Source of the DNA: Gemmatimonadota bacterium
Lineage (GTDB): Bacteria > Gemmatimonadota > Gemmatimonadetes > Gemmatimonadales > GWC2-71-9
DNA: 64,000 bases
Assembly: GCA_016713785.1 (NCBI GenBank)
Contig: JADJOM010000003.1
Span: 806,001 to 870,000, forward strand
Direction: 5' to 3'
A model generated the notes under the pieces. That model had not been told where the DNA came from, ran no database searches, and saw only the letters and a program-made list of their open reading frames with translations. This document shows, in pieces, positions 23,113-31,284 of the stretch. How positions within the stretch are numbered: the first letter of the stretch is position 1; each line of letters opens with the position of its first letter. Made by a program: the position numbers and the translations under genes.

Positions 23113-24038
23113 ACCGGCCCGTCGTGTCCGTCCTCGTGCCCGCCAAGGACGAGGCGGAAAACCTCCCCGAGTTCGTCCGCCTCTGCGGCACCGCGCTCGG
23201 TCCCGCCGGATTCCCGTTCGAGGTGGTGGTCGTCAACGACGGCTCCCGCGACGCGTCCGCGGCCGTGCTGGAGCGGCTGCGGGCCGAGTTCCCCTTCCTG
23301 CGCGTGGTCACCCACCGGCGCCAGCGCGGCATCGCTGACGCCCTCACCTCGGCCGCGGACGCGGCTCAGGGTGACGTGCTGGTCTTCTACCCCGCGGACC
23401 TGCAGTACCTCCCCGAGGACATCCCCACCCTGGTGCAGCCCATCCTCGACGATGAGGCCGACATCGTCACCGGCACCAAGCAGGGAAAGTACGAGAAGGC
23501 GTTCGTGTCCCGGATCTACAACGGCCTCTGCCGCCTGCTCTTCGGGGTCCAGGTCACCGACCTCAACTCGGTCAAGGCGTACCGTCGGGAGGTGGTCGAC
23601 GGCCTCCCCCTGCGGCCGGACTGGCATCGCTACATGGTCGTCATCGCGGTGACCAACGGGTTCCGCCTCACCAGCCGCCCGGTGCCCCTGTATGCCCGGC
23701 GCGCCGGCGTGTCCAAGTTCACCTGGCGGCGGATCCCCGTCGGCGTGCTCGACCTGCTGTCGGTCTGGTTCCAGCTCCGCTTCGGACGCAAGCCGATGCT
23801 CTTCTTCGGCGTGGCCGGTGCCGTGCTGTTCGTCGTCGGGTTCTTCGCGGGGCTGGTGGCCCTGGTGCTCCGCTTCGGCTACGGGATCGGGTTCCGGCCC
23901 CTGCTCAACCTGGTCGAGACCATGGTGATCAGCGGCATCGTCCTCTTCGGCTTCGGCTTCCTCGGGGAGATGGTGGCGGGGTTGCGGGAGGAAGTGCGCG
24001 AGCATGCGCGGCGCGGCCGTCACCTTGATGGTGGATGA
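23109..24038 (+). CDS. Glycosyltransferase family 2 with C-terminal membrane helices
   Basis: A 309-residue GT2 protein of the polyprenyl-phosphate transferase type (GtrB/ArnC/DPMS-like). It has VVSVLVPAKDEAENLP, VVVNDGSRDASAAV, a DxQ-like YPADLQYLPEDIP and the following NGFRLTSRPVPLYARRAGVSKFTWRR; the last ~90 residues are two hydrophobic helices. Such enzymes usually put a sugar on undecaprenyl phosphate. It overlaps rpoN by 4 nt (ATGA at 23109-23112) and is the first of a six-gene glycan cluster. Sugar and target unknown. Confidence 0.85.
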   Translation: MNRPVVSVLVPAKDEAENLPEFVRLCGTALGPAGFPFEVVVVNDGSRDASAAVLERLRAEFPFLRVVTHRRQRGIADALTSAADAAQGDVLVFYPADLQYLPEDIPTLVQPILDDEADIVTGTKQGKYEKAFVSRIYNGLCRLLFGVQVTDLNSVKAYRREVVDGLPLRPDWHRYMVVIAVTNGFRLTSRPVPLYARRAGVSKFTWRRIPVGVLDLLSVWFQLRFGRKPMLFFGVAGAVLFVVGFFAGLVALVLRFGYGIGFRPLLNLVETMVISGIVLFGFGFLGEMVAGLREEVREHARRGRHLDGG

Positions 24039-24111
24039 ACCCGGCCGGCGACCGCTCGAGGCAGGCCCGCGCGCGCCTGCCCGGGCCGTGCCCGCGCCCG
24101 CCTGACGCCTC

Positions 24112-25251
24112 GTGCGCATCGTCTTCCTGACCCACAACTACCCGCGTCACGCCGGCGACGTGTCCGGCGCCTTTCTGGCCACGCTGGTGCACGCCCTCGT
24201 GGCGCGGGGCCACGACCTGCGGGTGATCGCCCCGAGTGACGGGGGCGAGACCGGGGAGCCCATGCTCGACGGCATCCCCGTGGAGCGGGTGCGCTACGCC
24301 GCGCCGGGCCACGAGACGCTCGCCTACCGGGGCACCATGGCCGAGGCGGCGCGGTCACCGGTGGGCGCGTGGCGAGCGTGGCGGATGGTGCGCGCGCTCC
24401 GCGCCGCGGCCCAGCGCGCCGTGGCCGGGGGCGCCCAGGTGATCCACGCCCATTGGTGGATCCCCGCCGGGCTCGCCGCTCCGCGGGGTGTTCCGCTGGT
24501 CGTCACCCTGCACGGCACCGACGCGGAGCTGCTCGGCCGGTCGGCGGCGGCGCGGTGGCTGGCACGGCCCGTCCTGCGACGCGCACGGGTGGTGACCGCC
24601 GTGTCTGCCGCCGCCGCCGCCCGGCTGCGCCAGGCGACGGGCCGGGACCTCCCGGCATCCTGCCTCCAGCCGATGCCGGTGGACGTGGCGCGGTTCGGTG
24701 GGGCAGGGGCCGGCGGGGGCGGCATGGTGAGCGTGGCCCGGCTCACGCGGCAGAAGCGGGTCGACCTGGCGCTGCGGGCCATGGCCGTGGCCGGGACGCA
24801 CCTCCCGCCGCTCACGATCGTCGGGGACGGGCCGGAGCGGGGCGCGCTTGAGGCGCTGGCGGCCGGACTCGGGCTCGGGAGCCGCGTCACGTTCACCGGG
24901 GCGATGCCGCCCGCCGGGGTCGCCGCGGTGCTCTCCCGGGCTGACCTGGCGCTCTTCCCGGCGGAGAACGAAGGCTTCGGACTCGCGGCGGTGGAGGCGC
25001 TGATGGCGGGGGTCCCGGTGGTCGCCTGCCACGACGGAGGCGGCGTCCTGTCGGTGGTGCCGGCAGTGGGCGCGGGCCGGGTCGTGGCACCCACGCCGAC
25101 TGCGATCGCCCAGGCCGCCCGGGAGCTGCTGGCGGATCCGGCCGCGCGGGGCCTGGCTCGCACTACGGGGGAAGGGTGGCGTGATCGCCTGAGCCCGGCG
25201 CGGGTGGCCGCCGTGTGTGAGGAATGGTACCGGGAGGCGCTGGGTGCGTGA
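24112..25251 (+). CDS. Glycosyltransferase family 4
   Basis: The 379-residue GT-B protein begins VRIVFLTHNYPRHAGDVSGAFL and has an N-terminal Rossmann half (residues ~1-170) and a C-terminal nucleotide-sugar domain with SVARLTRQKRVDLALRA, IVGDGPERGALEAL and the E-x7-E box PAENEGFGLAAVEALMAGVPV. These match retaining GT4 enzymes such as mannosyl- or glucosyltransferases. GTG 24112 is about 73 nt after the previous gene, a likely internal gap in the same operon. Donor and acceptor sugars cannot be predicted. Confidence 0.88.
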   Translation: MRIVFLTHNYPRHAGDVSGAFLATLVHALVARGHDLRVIAPSDGGETGEPMLDGIPVERVRYAAPGHETLAYRGTMAEAARSPVGAWRAWRMVRALRAAAQRAVAGGAQVIHAHWWIPAGLAAPRGVPLVVTLHGTDAELLGRSAAARWLARPVLRRARVVTAVSAAAAARLRQATGRDLPASCLQPMPVDVARFGGAGAGGGGMVSVARLTRQKRVDLALRAMAVAGTHLPPLTIVGDGPERGALEALAAGLGLGSRVTFTGAMPPAGVAAVLSRADLALFPAENEGFGLAAVEALMAGVPVVACHDGGGVLSVVPAVGAGRVVAPTPTAIAQAARELLADPAARGLARTTGEGWRDRLSPARVAAVCEEWYREALGA

Positions 25252-26164
25252 CCGCCTGATTCGAATCGCCCGGGCGCTGTTGGCGATCGTGATCCTCGCC
25301 TTCGTGGTCCGGGCCGTCGCCCGGAACTGGGATGCCCTGCGGGCCCAACCCATCCGCTGGGCGTTCCATCCGCTGCCCGCCCTCGGCGCCGTGGTGCTGG
25401 TGTGGAGCATGTACGCGCTCCTCGTCGAGGCGTGGCGGCGGATGCTCGCGGGCTGGGGCGAACACCTCGCGTATCCGACCGCGGCCCGGATCTGGGTCCT
25501 CTCGAGCCTCGGGAAGTACGTGCCGGGGAAGGTGTGGGCCATCGCGGGCATGGCGCTCATGGCCCGTGACGCCGGGGTCTCCGGCTGGGCCGCCACGGCT
25601 TCTGCGGTCATCCTCCAGGTGATGGCCGTGGGGACCGGCGCGATCGTGGCCATGGGGTTCGGTGGCGCGGCCATGGAGGCGACGCACCCCGGGGTGCCGC
25701 GCTATTTTGTCGCGGGCGCCGCGGTGGCCGCGGTTGCCCTCGCCGGCCTCTGCTTCCCGGCGCCCCTCCGCCGGTTGCTCGGCCTGGTGGGCGTCCGCGC
25801 GGAGGCTGCCACGCCTGGCGTGGCGCCGGTGCTGCTCGGCGTCCTCGCCAACCTGACCGCGTGGCTGGGGTACGGCATCAGTCTATGGCTCCTGGCCCGG
25901 GCCACGGTGCCCGACGGAAACCTGGGAATGCCGCTGGCCGTTGCTTCGTTCGCCGCCTCCTACGTAGCGGGGCTGGTCGCGCTCATCTTCCCCGGGGGGC
26001 TGGTGGTGCGCGAGGGCGTGCTGGTCGCCATGCTCCAGGGGCCGCTCGGGCTGGGCCCGGCCACCGCGCTGGCCATCGGGTCGCGGATTCTGCTGACCAT
26101 CACGGAACTGGGCGCTGCCGTCCCGTTCCTCTTTCTTCGTCCGGGGAAACCCCGTGCCGTCTGA
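25244..26164 (+). CDS. Lysylphosphatidylglycerol synthase-like TM protein (UPF0104 type)
   Basis: About eight hydrophobic segments in 306 residues, with RARNWDALR near the N-terminus, the motif SSLGKYVPGKVWAIAGMALMARDAGVS (G-K-Y-P-G-K type of the LPG_synthase_TM/AglD family) and FAASYVAGLVALIFPGGLVVREGVL. Members include flippase-like and AglD-type membrane proteins that accompany polyprenol glycosyltransferases. GTG 25244 overlaps the GT4 stop by 8 nt; it has an upstream frame inside GT4 that is a shadow. Likely membrane component of the glycan cluster, perhaps moving a lipid-linked sugar; this is inference. Confidence 0.75.
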   Translation: MRDRLIRIARALLAIVILAFVVRAVARNWDALRAQPIRWAFHPLPALGAVVLVWSMYALLVEAWRRMLAGWGEHLAYPTAARIWVLSSLGKYVPGKVWAIAGMALMARDAGVSGWAATASAVILQVMAVGTGAIVAMGFGGAAMEATHPGVPRYFVAGAAVAAVALAGLCFPAPLRRLLGLVGVRAEAATPGVAPVLLGVLANLTAWLGYGISLWLLARATVPDGNLGMPLAVASFAASYVAGLVALIFPGGLVVREGVLVAMLQGPLGLGPATALAIGSRILLTITELGAAVPFLFLRPGKPRAV

Positions 26165-28490
26165 TCCGCTCCGCTGGGAACCGCGCTGGCCCCGCCTCAT
26201 GGCGGCGCTGGTCTGCACCGCCGCTGCCCTGACGCTGCTCTGGCCGCTGCTGACCGGCCAGATCCTGTTCGGGGGTGGCCGCTCCGACATGTTCATCGCG
26301 GGATACTCCTTCCGCCTCTTCGGGGCAGAGGAGTTCCGGTCCACGGGCGCCATTCCGCAGTGGAATCCCTACCTGTTCGGCGGGCTGCCCTACATCGCCG
26401 CCATGCACGGCGACATCTTCTACCCCACCGCCTGGCTGCGCTGGATCATGCCGGTGGACCTGGCCATTACCTGGGGCATGGCGGTCCACTTCGTCCTGGC
26501 GGGCTGGCTCACCTTCGGCTTCGCCCGCGCCCTGGGGCTGAGCTGGACGGCGGCGATCACGGCCGGGGTGGCCTACGAACTCTCCGGGATCGTCGCCTCG
26601 CAGATGAGCCCGGGCCACGACGGCAAGCTCTTCGTGTCCGCGCTGACGCCGCTGGCGTTCTGGGTGCTGCTCGTGGCCATCCGTGGTGGCCGGCGCTGGG
26701 CCTTCGGAGCCTTCAGCCTGGTCGTGGCGCTCCTGATCCTGGGCCACTACCAGATGTGCTACTTCCTGATGATGGCCCTCGGCCTGTGGACCCTGTACCT
26801 GCTGTTCTGGGACCCCGGGCGCCCGGTGGACCGCTCCCCGTGGCCCACGCTCGCCCTCGCGGCGCTCGCGGTGGTGATCGGCATCGGGATTACCGGGCTC
26901 CAGGTGATCCCATTCCTCGAGTACATCCAGTACTCGCCGCGCGCCGCGGGGGGCCCGAATACCGGATGGGAATGGGTCAACAGCTACGCGATGCCGCCGT
27001 CCGAGGTCTTCACCTGGCTGCTGCCGGAGTTCAACGGCATCCTCGATCACTACTGGGGCAGCAACCCGATCAAGTTCCACACCGAGTACCTCGGCCTGAT
27101 GGCCGTGGCGCTGGCCTGCTTCGCCTGGGGCGACCGGGAGCGCCGGCGGCTGGTGGTGGCGCTCCTGGTGGGCCTCGTGGTCTTCCAGTTCATCGCCTTC
27201 GCCGGGCACACGCCGTTCTACCGGCCCTTCTTCGAGTTCGTCCCGATGCTCAAGAAGATGCGGGCGGTCGGGATGGTCTTCTTCCTCGTGGCCTTCCCGA
27301 TGAGCCTGCTCGCCGGGATCGGCCTGGACCGGATCCTGGCAGGGGCCGTGGCGCCGCGGCGAGTGCTGCTGGTGCTGGGCGGATTCGCGGCTCTCGCGCT
27401 GCTGGGCGCCGCCGGAGTCCTCCAGGCCATCGCCGCGGGGATCGCCATTCCGGAACGGATGGCCGCGGTGCAGGCCAATGCGCCGGCGCTGCGGATGGGC
27501 GGGCTCCGGCTCCTGGCGGTCGCGGCGGCCGCCGCGGCGCTGCTATGGGCGCTCGCCGCGGGTCGGGTGCGCGGCGGGCTCGCCGCGGCGGGGCTGGTGT
27601 GCCTCACCGCGGCCGACCTCTGGGTGGTGGACCGGCAGTTCTACACCTTCTCGCCGCGTGCCTCGGTGTTGTTCCGCGACGACGAGGTGACGGAATACCT
27701 CAAGCGGCAGCCCATGCCCTTCCGGGTGCTGAACGATCCCGGCGTCTATCCGCAGTCCACCCTCATGGCGTACCGGATCCCGAGCGTCTGGGGGTACCAC
27801 GGGAACGAGCTCCGCTACTATCAGGAACTCGGTGGCAAGGACCAGGGCTGGTCCACGCTGCAGTCGCCGAGCCTCATTGACCTCCTCGGCGTGCGCTACC
27901 TGATCCTGCAGCAGGAGCAGCCGATCCCGGGCTTCCGGAAGGTGCTGGGGCCGGTGCCATCCACGTTCGGCGGCACGGCCGTCCTGTTCGAACGGGACAC
28001 CGTGCCGGCCTATGCCCGGGTCGTGGCCGCGGCCGCCAAGGTCCCCGATGCCCAGGTGGCGCCCACCGTGGCCGATCCCCGGTTCCCGGGCAGCCAGGTG
28101 GTGCTCTTCGCGGACACCGCGACGGTGCATCCGGCCGCGCTGGCCCAGCCGCTGCCGGTCTCGGCGGTGCAGGCGTCCGTGCAGGAGTGGCGGCCGGGAG
28201 AGATGCGCATCGCGCTCGCCGGGCAGGATCCGGCGGAGTCGTACCTGGTCGTCTCGGAGAACTGGTACCCCGACTGGCACGCCGAGGTCGATGGCAAGCC
28301 GGGGCAGGTGGTACGCGCCGACCACAGCCTCATCGGCGTCGTCCTGCCGGCCGGCGCGCGCGAGGTGCACCTGCACTTCGCATCCGCGGCCTACGCCCGC
28401 GGCAAGCTGGTGTCCCTGGTGGCCCTGGCGGCGGCGCTGGCGCTGCTGGGCGTTCCGCTCCTGAGCCGTCGGAGGGTGGCTGGTGCTTGA
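26154..28490 (+). CDS. YfhO-like polytopic membrane protein (GT-C fold type)
   Basis: A 778-residue protein with about twelve or more membrane segments followed by a soluble C-terminal domain with a final TM helix. The first periplasmic loop has the acidic pair and RSTGAIPQWNPYLFGGLPYIA, the TM bundle and YfhO-like FLEYIQYSPRAAGG, and a C-terminal part with SENWYPDWHAEVDGKPG as in YfhO/Csa-type proteins. In Bacillus and Listeria such proteins glycosylate wall teichoic acid, with a polyprenol-phosphate sugar donor made by a GT2. Neighbouring GT2 genes fit this use. GTG 26154 overlaps the previous stop. Confidence 0.8.
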   Translation: MPSDPLRWEPRWPRLMAALVCTAAALTLLWPLLTGQILFGGGRSDMFIAGYSFRLFGAEEFRSTGAIPQWNPYLFGGLPYIAAMHGDIFYPTAWLRWIMPVDLAITWGMAVHFVLAGWLTFGFARALGLSWTAAITAGVAYELSGIVASQMSPGHDGKLFVSALTPLAFWVLLVAIRGGRRWAFGAFSLVVALLILGHYQMCYFLMMALGLWTLYLLFWDPGRPVDRSPWPTLALAALAVVIGIGITGLQVIPFLEYIQYSPRAAGGPNTGWEWVNSYAMPPSEVFTWLLPEFNGILDHYWGSNPIKFHTEYLGLMAVALACFAWGDRERRRLVVALLVGLVVFQFIAFAGHTPFYRPFFEFVPMLKKMRAVGMVFFLVAFPMSLLAGIGLDRILAGAVAPRRVLLVLGGFAALALLGAAGVLQAIAAGIAIPERMAAVQANAPALRMGGLRLLAVAAAAAALLWALAAGRVRGGLAAAGLVCLTAADLWVVDRQFYTFSPRASVLFRDDEVTEYLKRQPMPFRVLNDPGVYPQSTLMAYRIPSVWGYHGNELRYYQELGGKDQGWSTLQSPSLIDLLGVRYLILQQEQPIPGFRKVLGPVPSTFGGTAVLFERDTVPAYARVVAAAAKVPDAQVAPTVADPRFPGSQVVLFADTATVHPAALAQPLPVSAVQASVQEWRPGEMRIALAGQDPAESYLVVSENWYPDWHAEVDGKPGQVVRADHSLIGVVLPAGAREVHLHFASAAYARGKLVSLVALAAALALLGVPLLSRRRVAGA

Positions 28491-29202
28491 GCGTCTCCTG
28501 GTCATCGTCCCGACCTACAACGAAGCCTCCAACCTGCCGCAGATCGTGCCGGCGATCCTCAAGCAGGATCCCCGGCTCGAGGTCCTGGTCGTGGATGACA
28601 ACTCCCCGGACGGCACCGGCGACATCGCCGACCGGATGGCCCAGACCAAGACCCGGGTGCACGTGCTCCACCGACAAGCCAAGGAAGGACTGGGGCGGGC
28701 GTATCTGGCCGGCTTCCGGTGGGGCCTCGACCAGGGCTACCAGGCCATGTTCGAGATGGACGCGGACTTCTCCCACGACCCGGCCTTCCTGCCGCGCTTC
28801 CTGGAGGCGATTGAGCACGCCGATGTGGTGCTCGGGTCGCGCTACGCCACCGGGGTGAACGTCATCAACTGGCCGATCTCCCGGCTGCTGCTCTCCCTTG
28901 GCGCCAACCTGTATGCCCGCGGGGTCACGGGCCTGCCGCTCAGCGACTCCACGGGCGGCTTCAAGTGCTTCCGGCGCGAGGTGCTGGAGGCGATCGACTT
29001 CTCCAAGGTGAAGTCCAACGGCTACGCCTTCCAGATCGAGATGAGCTTCCGGGCCTGGAAGAAGGGTTTCCGTCTGAAGGAGATCCCGATCATCTTCCAT
29101 GACCGGGTAGAGGGCCAGAGCAAGATGAGCAAGCGGATCGTCCGCGAAGCCATCTGGATGGTCTGGTGGCTCCGCCTGCAGGGCCTCCTCGGCAGGATCT
29201 GA
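28483..29202 (+). CDS. Polyprenol-phosphate mannosyl/glucosyltransferase (GT2, DPMS-like)
   Basis: The 239-residue GT2 enzyme has VIVPTYNEASNLPQIVP, VVDDNSPDGTGDIADRMAQ, MDADFSHDP and the trailing DSTGGFKCFRREVLEAIDF and IIFHDRVEGQSKMSKRI, the exact pattern of dolichol-phosphate mannose synthase-like proteins (Ppm1/DPM1 type). It lacks the C-terminal TM pair of the GT2 at 23109, and so is likely membrane-associated or soluble. GTG 28483 overlaps the YfhO gene end by 8 nt. It may make the lipid-linked donor for the YfhO-like protein. Confidence 0.9.
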   Translation: MLERLLVIVPTYNEASNLPQIVPAILKQDPRLEVLVVDDNSPDGTGDIADRMAQTKTRVHVLHRQAKEGLGRAYLAGFRWGLDQGYQAMFEMDADFSHDPAFLPRFLEAIEHADVVLGSRYATGVNVINWPISRLLLSLGANLYARGVTGLPLSDSTGGFKCFRREVLEAIDFSKVKSNGYAFQIEMSFRAWKKGFRLKEIPIIFHDRVEGQSKMSKRIVREAIWMVWWLRLQGLLGRI

Positions 29203-29205
29203 CCC

Positions 29206-30018
29206 ATGGATGGCATCGTCTTCTCCAAGATGTCCGGCTCGGGCAACGACTTCATCATGCTCGATGGCCGCCACGTGGACGCGGGGTTCCTCACGGAAGA
29301 CCGGGTCCGGACCCTCTGCGACCGGCGCCTGGGCATCGGGGCCGATGGGCTGGTGCTGCTCACGCCGGTGCGGCCCGGCGAGGTCCGGATGGACTTCTGG
29401 AACTGTGACGGCTCCCGCGCGGACATGTGTGGCAATGCGGCGCTCTGCAGTACCCGGCTGGCGGCGCACCTCGAGATGGCCCCGGGGGCCGGATTCCGGC
29501 TCGTGACCCGGGCGGGGGCCTTCCCGGTGCGATGCCGGGAAGGGGCGGGGGAGCTGGCCGAGCTCAATCTCCCGGACTTCACGGTCCCGGCCACCCCGCC
29601 GGGACTCGAGCCGGCCCCCGGGGAGGCCCCTGGCAGCCTGACCACGGTCGGGGTCCCGCACCTGATCGTGGAGGTGGCGGACCTCGAGCGCCCCGACCTC
29701 ATGGACCGGGGTCGGGTGTTGCGCTCCCATTCGCTCATCGGGCCGGCGGGCGCCAACGTCAACTTCGTGGCCTCCCGGGACGGCCGGTGGTGCATCCGGA
29801 CCTACGAACGGGGGGTTGAAGGAGAGACCCTGGCGTGCGGCACCGGAGCGGTGGCGGCCGCGGTGGCGCTGGTGCAGGCCAGGAAGGCGACGTTTCCAGT
29901 CGAGCTGGTTACCCGGAGCGGCCGGGTCCTCAGCATCACGGCGACACTGTCTGCTGGTCGGGCGACCGATGTCTGGCTTTCCGGCGAAGGGCGCCTGGTG
30001 TTTACTGGAGTGCTATAG
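29206..30018 (+). CDS. dapF: Diaminopimelate epimerase
   Basis: Converts LL- to meso-diaminopimelate for lysine and peptidoglycan. The 270-residue protein has both catalytic Cys residues: C75 in NCDGSRADMCGNAALC and C211 in LACGTGAVAAAV, plus MSGSGNDFIMLDGR, the conserved opening, and DFWNCDGSRADMCGNAALC context. The ATG at 29206 is 3 nt after the preceding stop, so it belongs to the same transcript as the glycan cluster. It is the last + strand gene before the dif site. Confidence 0.96.
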   Translation: MDGIVFSKMSGSGNDFIMLDGRHVDAGFLTEDRVRTLCDRRLGIGADGLVLLTPVRPGEVRMDFWNCDGSRADMCGNAALCSTRLAAHLEMAPGAGFRLVTRAGAFPVRCREGAGELAELNLPDFTVPATPPGLEPAPGEAPGSLTTVGVPHLIVEVADLERPDLMDRGRVLRSHSLIGPAGANVNFVASRDGRWCIRTYERGVEGETLACGTGAVAAAVALVQARKATFPVELVTRSGRVLSITATLSAGRATDVWLSGEGRLVFTGVL

Positions 30019-30111
30019 CACCTGGGCCGGTCGGGTAACGTGTTGTTGGACTATCCCTTACAGAGATCTCCCGCGCGGGACCCAGAGTTATCCCCAGTTG
30101 TCCACCCATGA
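30019..30111. other. Intergenic spacer left of dif with palindrome and DnaA-box-like pair
   Basis: No gene seen. The region has a perfect palindrome of 12 bp at 30069-30080 and, right next to dif, two DnaA-box-like 9-mers: TTATCCCCA (30088-30096) and TTGTCCACC (30098-30106), each one base off the usual TTATCCACA/TTGTCCACA pattern. I see no convincing terminator for dapF here. Confidence 0.45.
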
Positions 30112-30139
30112 AGTTAACATAATACATATTATACGACAT
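30112..30139 (+). other. dif: dif-like chromosome dimer resolution site
   Basis: 28 bp in the layout 11-6-11. Left arm AGTTAACATAA (30112-30122) matches the XerD arm of E. coli dif (inverted, ATTTAACATAA) at 10 of 11 bases. The 6-bp centre TACATA (30123-30128) matches the reverse-complement consensus TRTRYA at five of six. The right arm TTATACGACAT (30129-30139) starts with the fixed TTAT but is otherwise weak (6 of 11 against E. coli), which is usual for XerC arms. The site lies in the AT-rich island between convergent genes, and KOPS-like octamers change polarity here. Direct match plus context; no binding data. Confidence 0.85.
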
Positions 30140-30430
30140 TTAGATACCCAGAAGGAATCTCTCGCCCGCCGGCTCGAGGACTGGCGCCAAGCGGCCCGGA
30201 GCCTACTGAGCAAGCCACCGCCACGGGTCTGCAGCGCGGCGCTTCGCCACGCCGCGCCTCCGCCGGAGGGCGATGGCGCGCCCTGGGGGCCGCGGTCCGG
30301 GCCGTGGCGGCCCTTCCGCGGGGCCAGCGGCTCCCGCACACCAAACCGCCGCCACGGGGCCCGAGGGCGGCGTGGCGGCGGCTGGCGGAACTCACGGAGG
30401 GCCCGGGTCCGGGCCCGGTGCGGCGACGGG
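30140..30430. other. GC-rich spacer with inverted repeats, no gene seen
   Basis: Nothing here looks coding. It holds a perfect 8-bp inverted repeat (30234-30241 and 30250-30257) with an 8-nt loop, followed at once by a 5-bp hairpin (30257-30269), then several G/C-rich mirror-like blocks to 30430. The hairpins could end the convergent transcripts, but no T tract follows them. Confidence 0.5.
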
Positions 30431-31102
30431 CTATGGCTGGCCGGCGGTGAGCTCGGAGAGGCGGACGGTGGCCTCGGTCTGCGAGGGCGAGTCCGGGAAG
30501 TCCTTGATGATCTGCCGGTAGGCGGCCAGCGCCTTGGCCGTGTCGTTGGCGCTCACCCAGGCCCGCCCGGCGTCCAGCAGGAGCTCGGTCCTGAGGTACG
30601 GAACCACCGCGGCAGCCGACCCGGTGGTGTATGCCTGGGCCGCCTCCTGCGGGCGCTTGGCGTTCTCCAGGGCGCGGCCCAGCAGCCCGTAGGCCGGCGC
30701 CCGGAACTCGCTCGAGGGATTGCCCTTGAGGAACTCCTCCAGCGCCACCGCCGCCAGTTCGTACTGGCCGTTCACCAGGCGGACCTGGTTGAGGCTCATC
30801 ACCGCCTCCTGCCCGGCCCGTGTGCCGCCGTAGGTGGTGATCACCTTCTGCAGCTCGCTGGCGGCCAGCGGGAGGTTCCCCGACTCGGCAATGCCCCGGG
30901 CCTGCTCCAGCGCCCGACTCGCAAAGTCCTCCTTGCGCCGGCCGCTCAGCACGATGAACCAGGCGAGGATGGCGATGGCCACCACGGCCCCGCCGATCGC
31001 GAGGTAGCGATTGACGGGCTGATCGAACCAGCGGGCCGAGGCGGACGGCGCGGCCTTGGGGGCCGGCGTGGACTTGGCGGTGACTTCGGCGGTGGCGGCC
31101 AT
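30431..31102 (-). CDS. YfgM-like membrane-anchored TPR protein
   Basis: A 223-residue protein with a cytoplasmic Ala/Pro-rich N-terminus (MAATAEVTAKSTPAP), one TM helix (about residues 36-52, GAVVAIAILAWFIVLSG) and a TPR-like periplasmic domain (repeated ALEQARGIAESG, LAASELQKVI, AYGLLGRALENAKRPQEAAQAY, DTAKALAAYRQIIKDFPDS). Such type II-anchored TPR proteins resemble YfgM, an accessory of SecYEG and periplasmic chaperones, but the family includes many unrelated hits. Start ATG 31102. First gene on the right arm, upstream of nothing on its own transcript; tRNA-Arg lies just upstream. Confidence 0.7.
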   Translation of the reverse strand: MAATAEVTAKSTPAPKAAPSASARWFDQPVNRYLAIGGAVVAIAILAWFIVLSGRRKEDFASRALEQARGIAESGNLPLAASELQKVITTYGGTRAGQEAVMSLNQVRLVNGQYELAAVALEEFLKGNPSSEFRAPAYGLLGRALENAKRPQEAAQAYTTGSAAAVVPYLRTELLLDAGRAWVSANDTAKALAAYRQIIKDFPDSPSQTEATVRLSELTAGQP

Positions 31103-31163
31103 CGTTCTTCCGTGCGCGGTCAGGAACGCGGGGCACCCATCTGCATGGCGTGCCCCAGTGAGG

Positions 31164-31237
31164 TGCCCCCGAGACGATTCGAACGTCCGACCAACGGTTT
31201 AGGAAACCGCTGCTCTATCCAGCTGAGCTACGGGGGC
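31164..31237 (-). tRNA. tRNA-Arg (anticodon CCU)
   Basis: Read on the - strand, acceptor GCCCCCG pairs with CGGGGGC; the D arm GCUC/GAGC, anticodon stem GCGGU/ACCGU with loop UUCCUAA (anticodon CCU, reads AGG) and the T arm GGACG-UUCGAAU-CGUCU all fold. Length is 74 nt with discriminator A; the 3' CCA is not encoded (ACCT follows). A good promoter lies just upstream at 31248-31277. Reads AGG, a codon rare in GC-rich genes. Confidence 0.95.
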
Positions 31238-31247
31238 CAAGCCTTTG

Positions 31248-31277
31248 ATAATAGCCGTCTTGCCCGTGCTCCGTCAA
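31248..31277 (-). promoter_or_regulatory. Sigma-70-type promoter for tRNA-Arg
   Basis: On the - strand, -35 TTGACG (31277-31272), 18-nt spacer and -10 TATTAT (31253-31248) sit about 11 nt from the tRNA 5' end. It lies between apt and the tRNA, close to the optimum, and is the clearest housekeeping promoter in the window. Confidence 0.7.
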
Positions 31278-31284
31278 CGAGCGG

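Noticed and set aside
30080..30139. Possible oriC (DnaA-box-like pair next to AT-rich DNA)
   Set aside because: Only two degenerate boxes, no dnaA/dnaN neighbour, and genes converge on the site rather than diverge, which fits the terminus.
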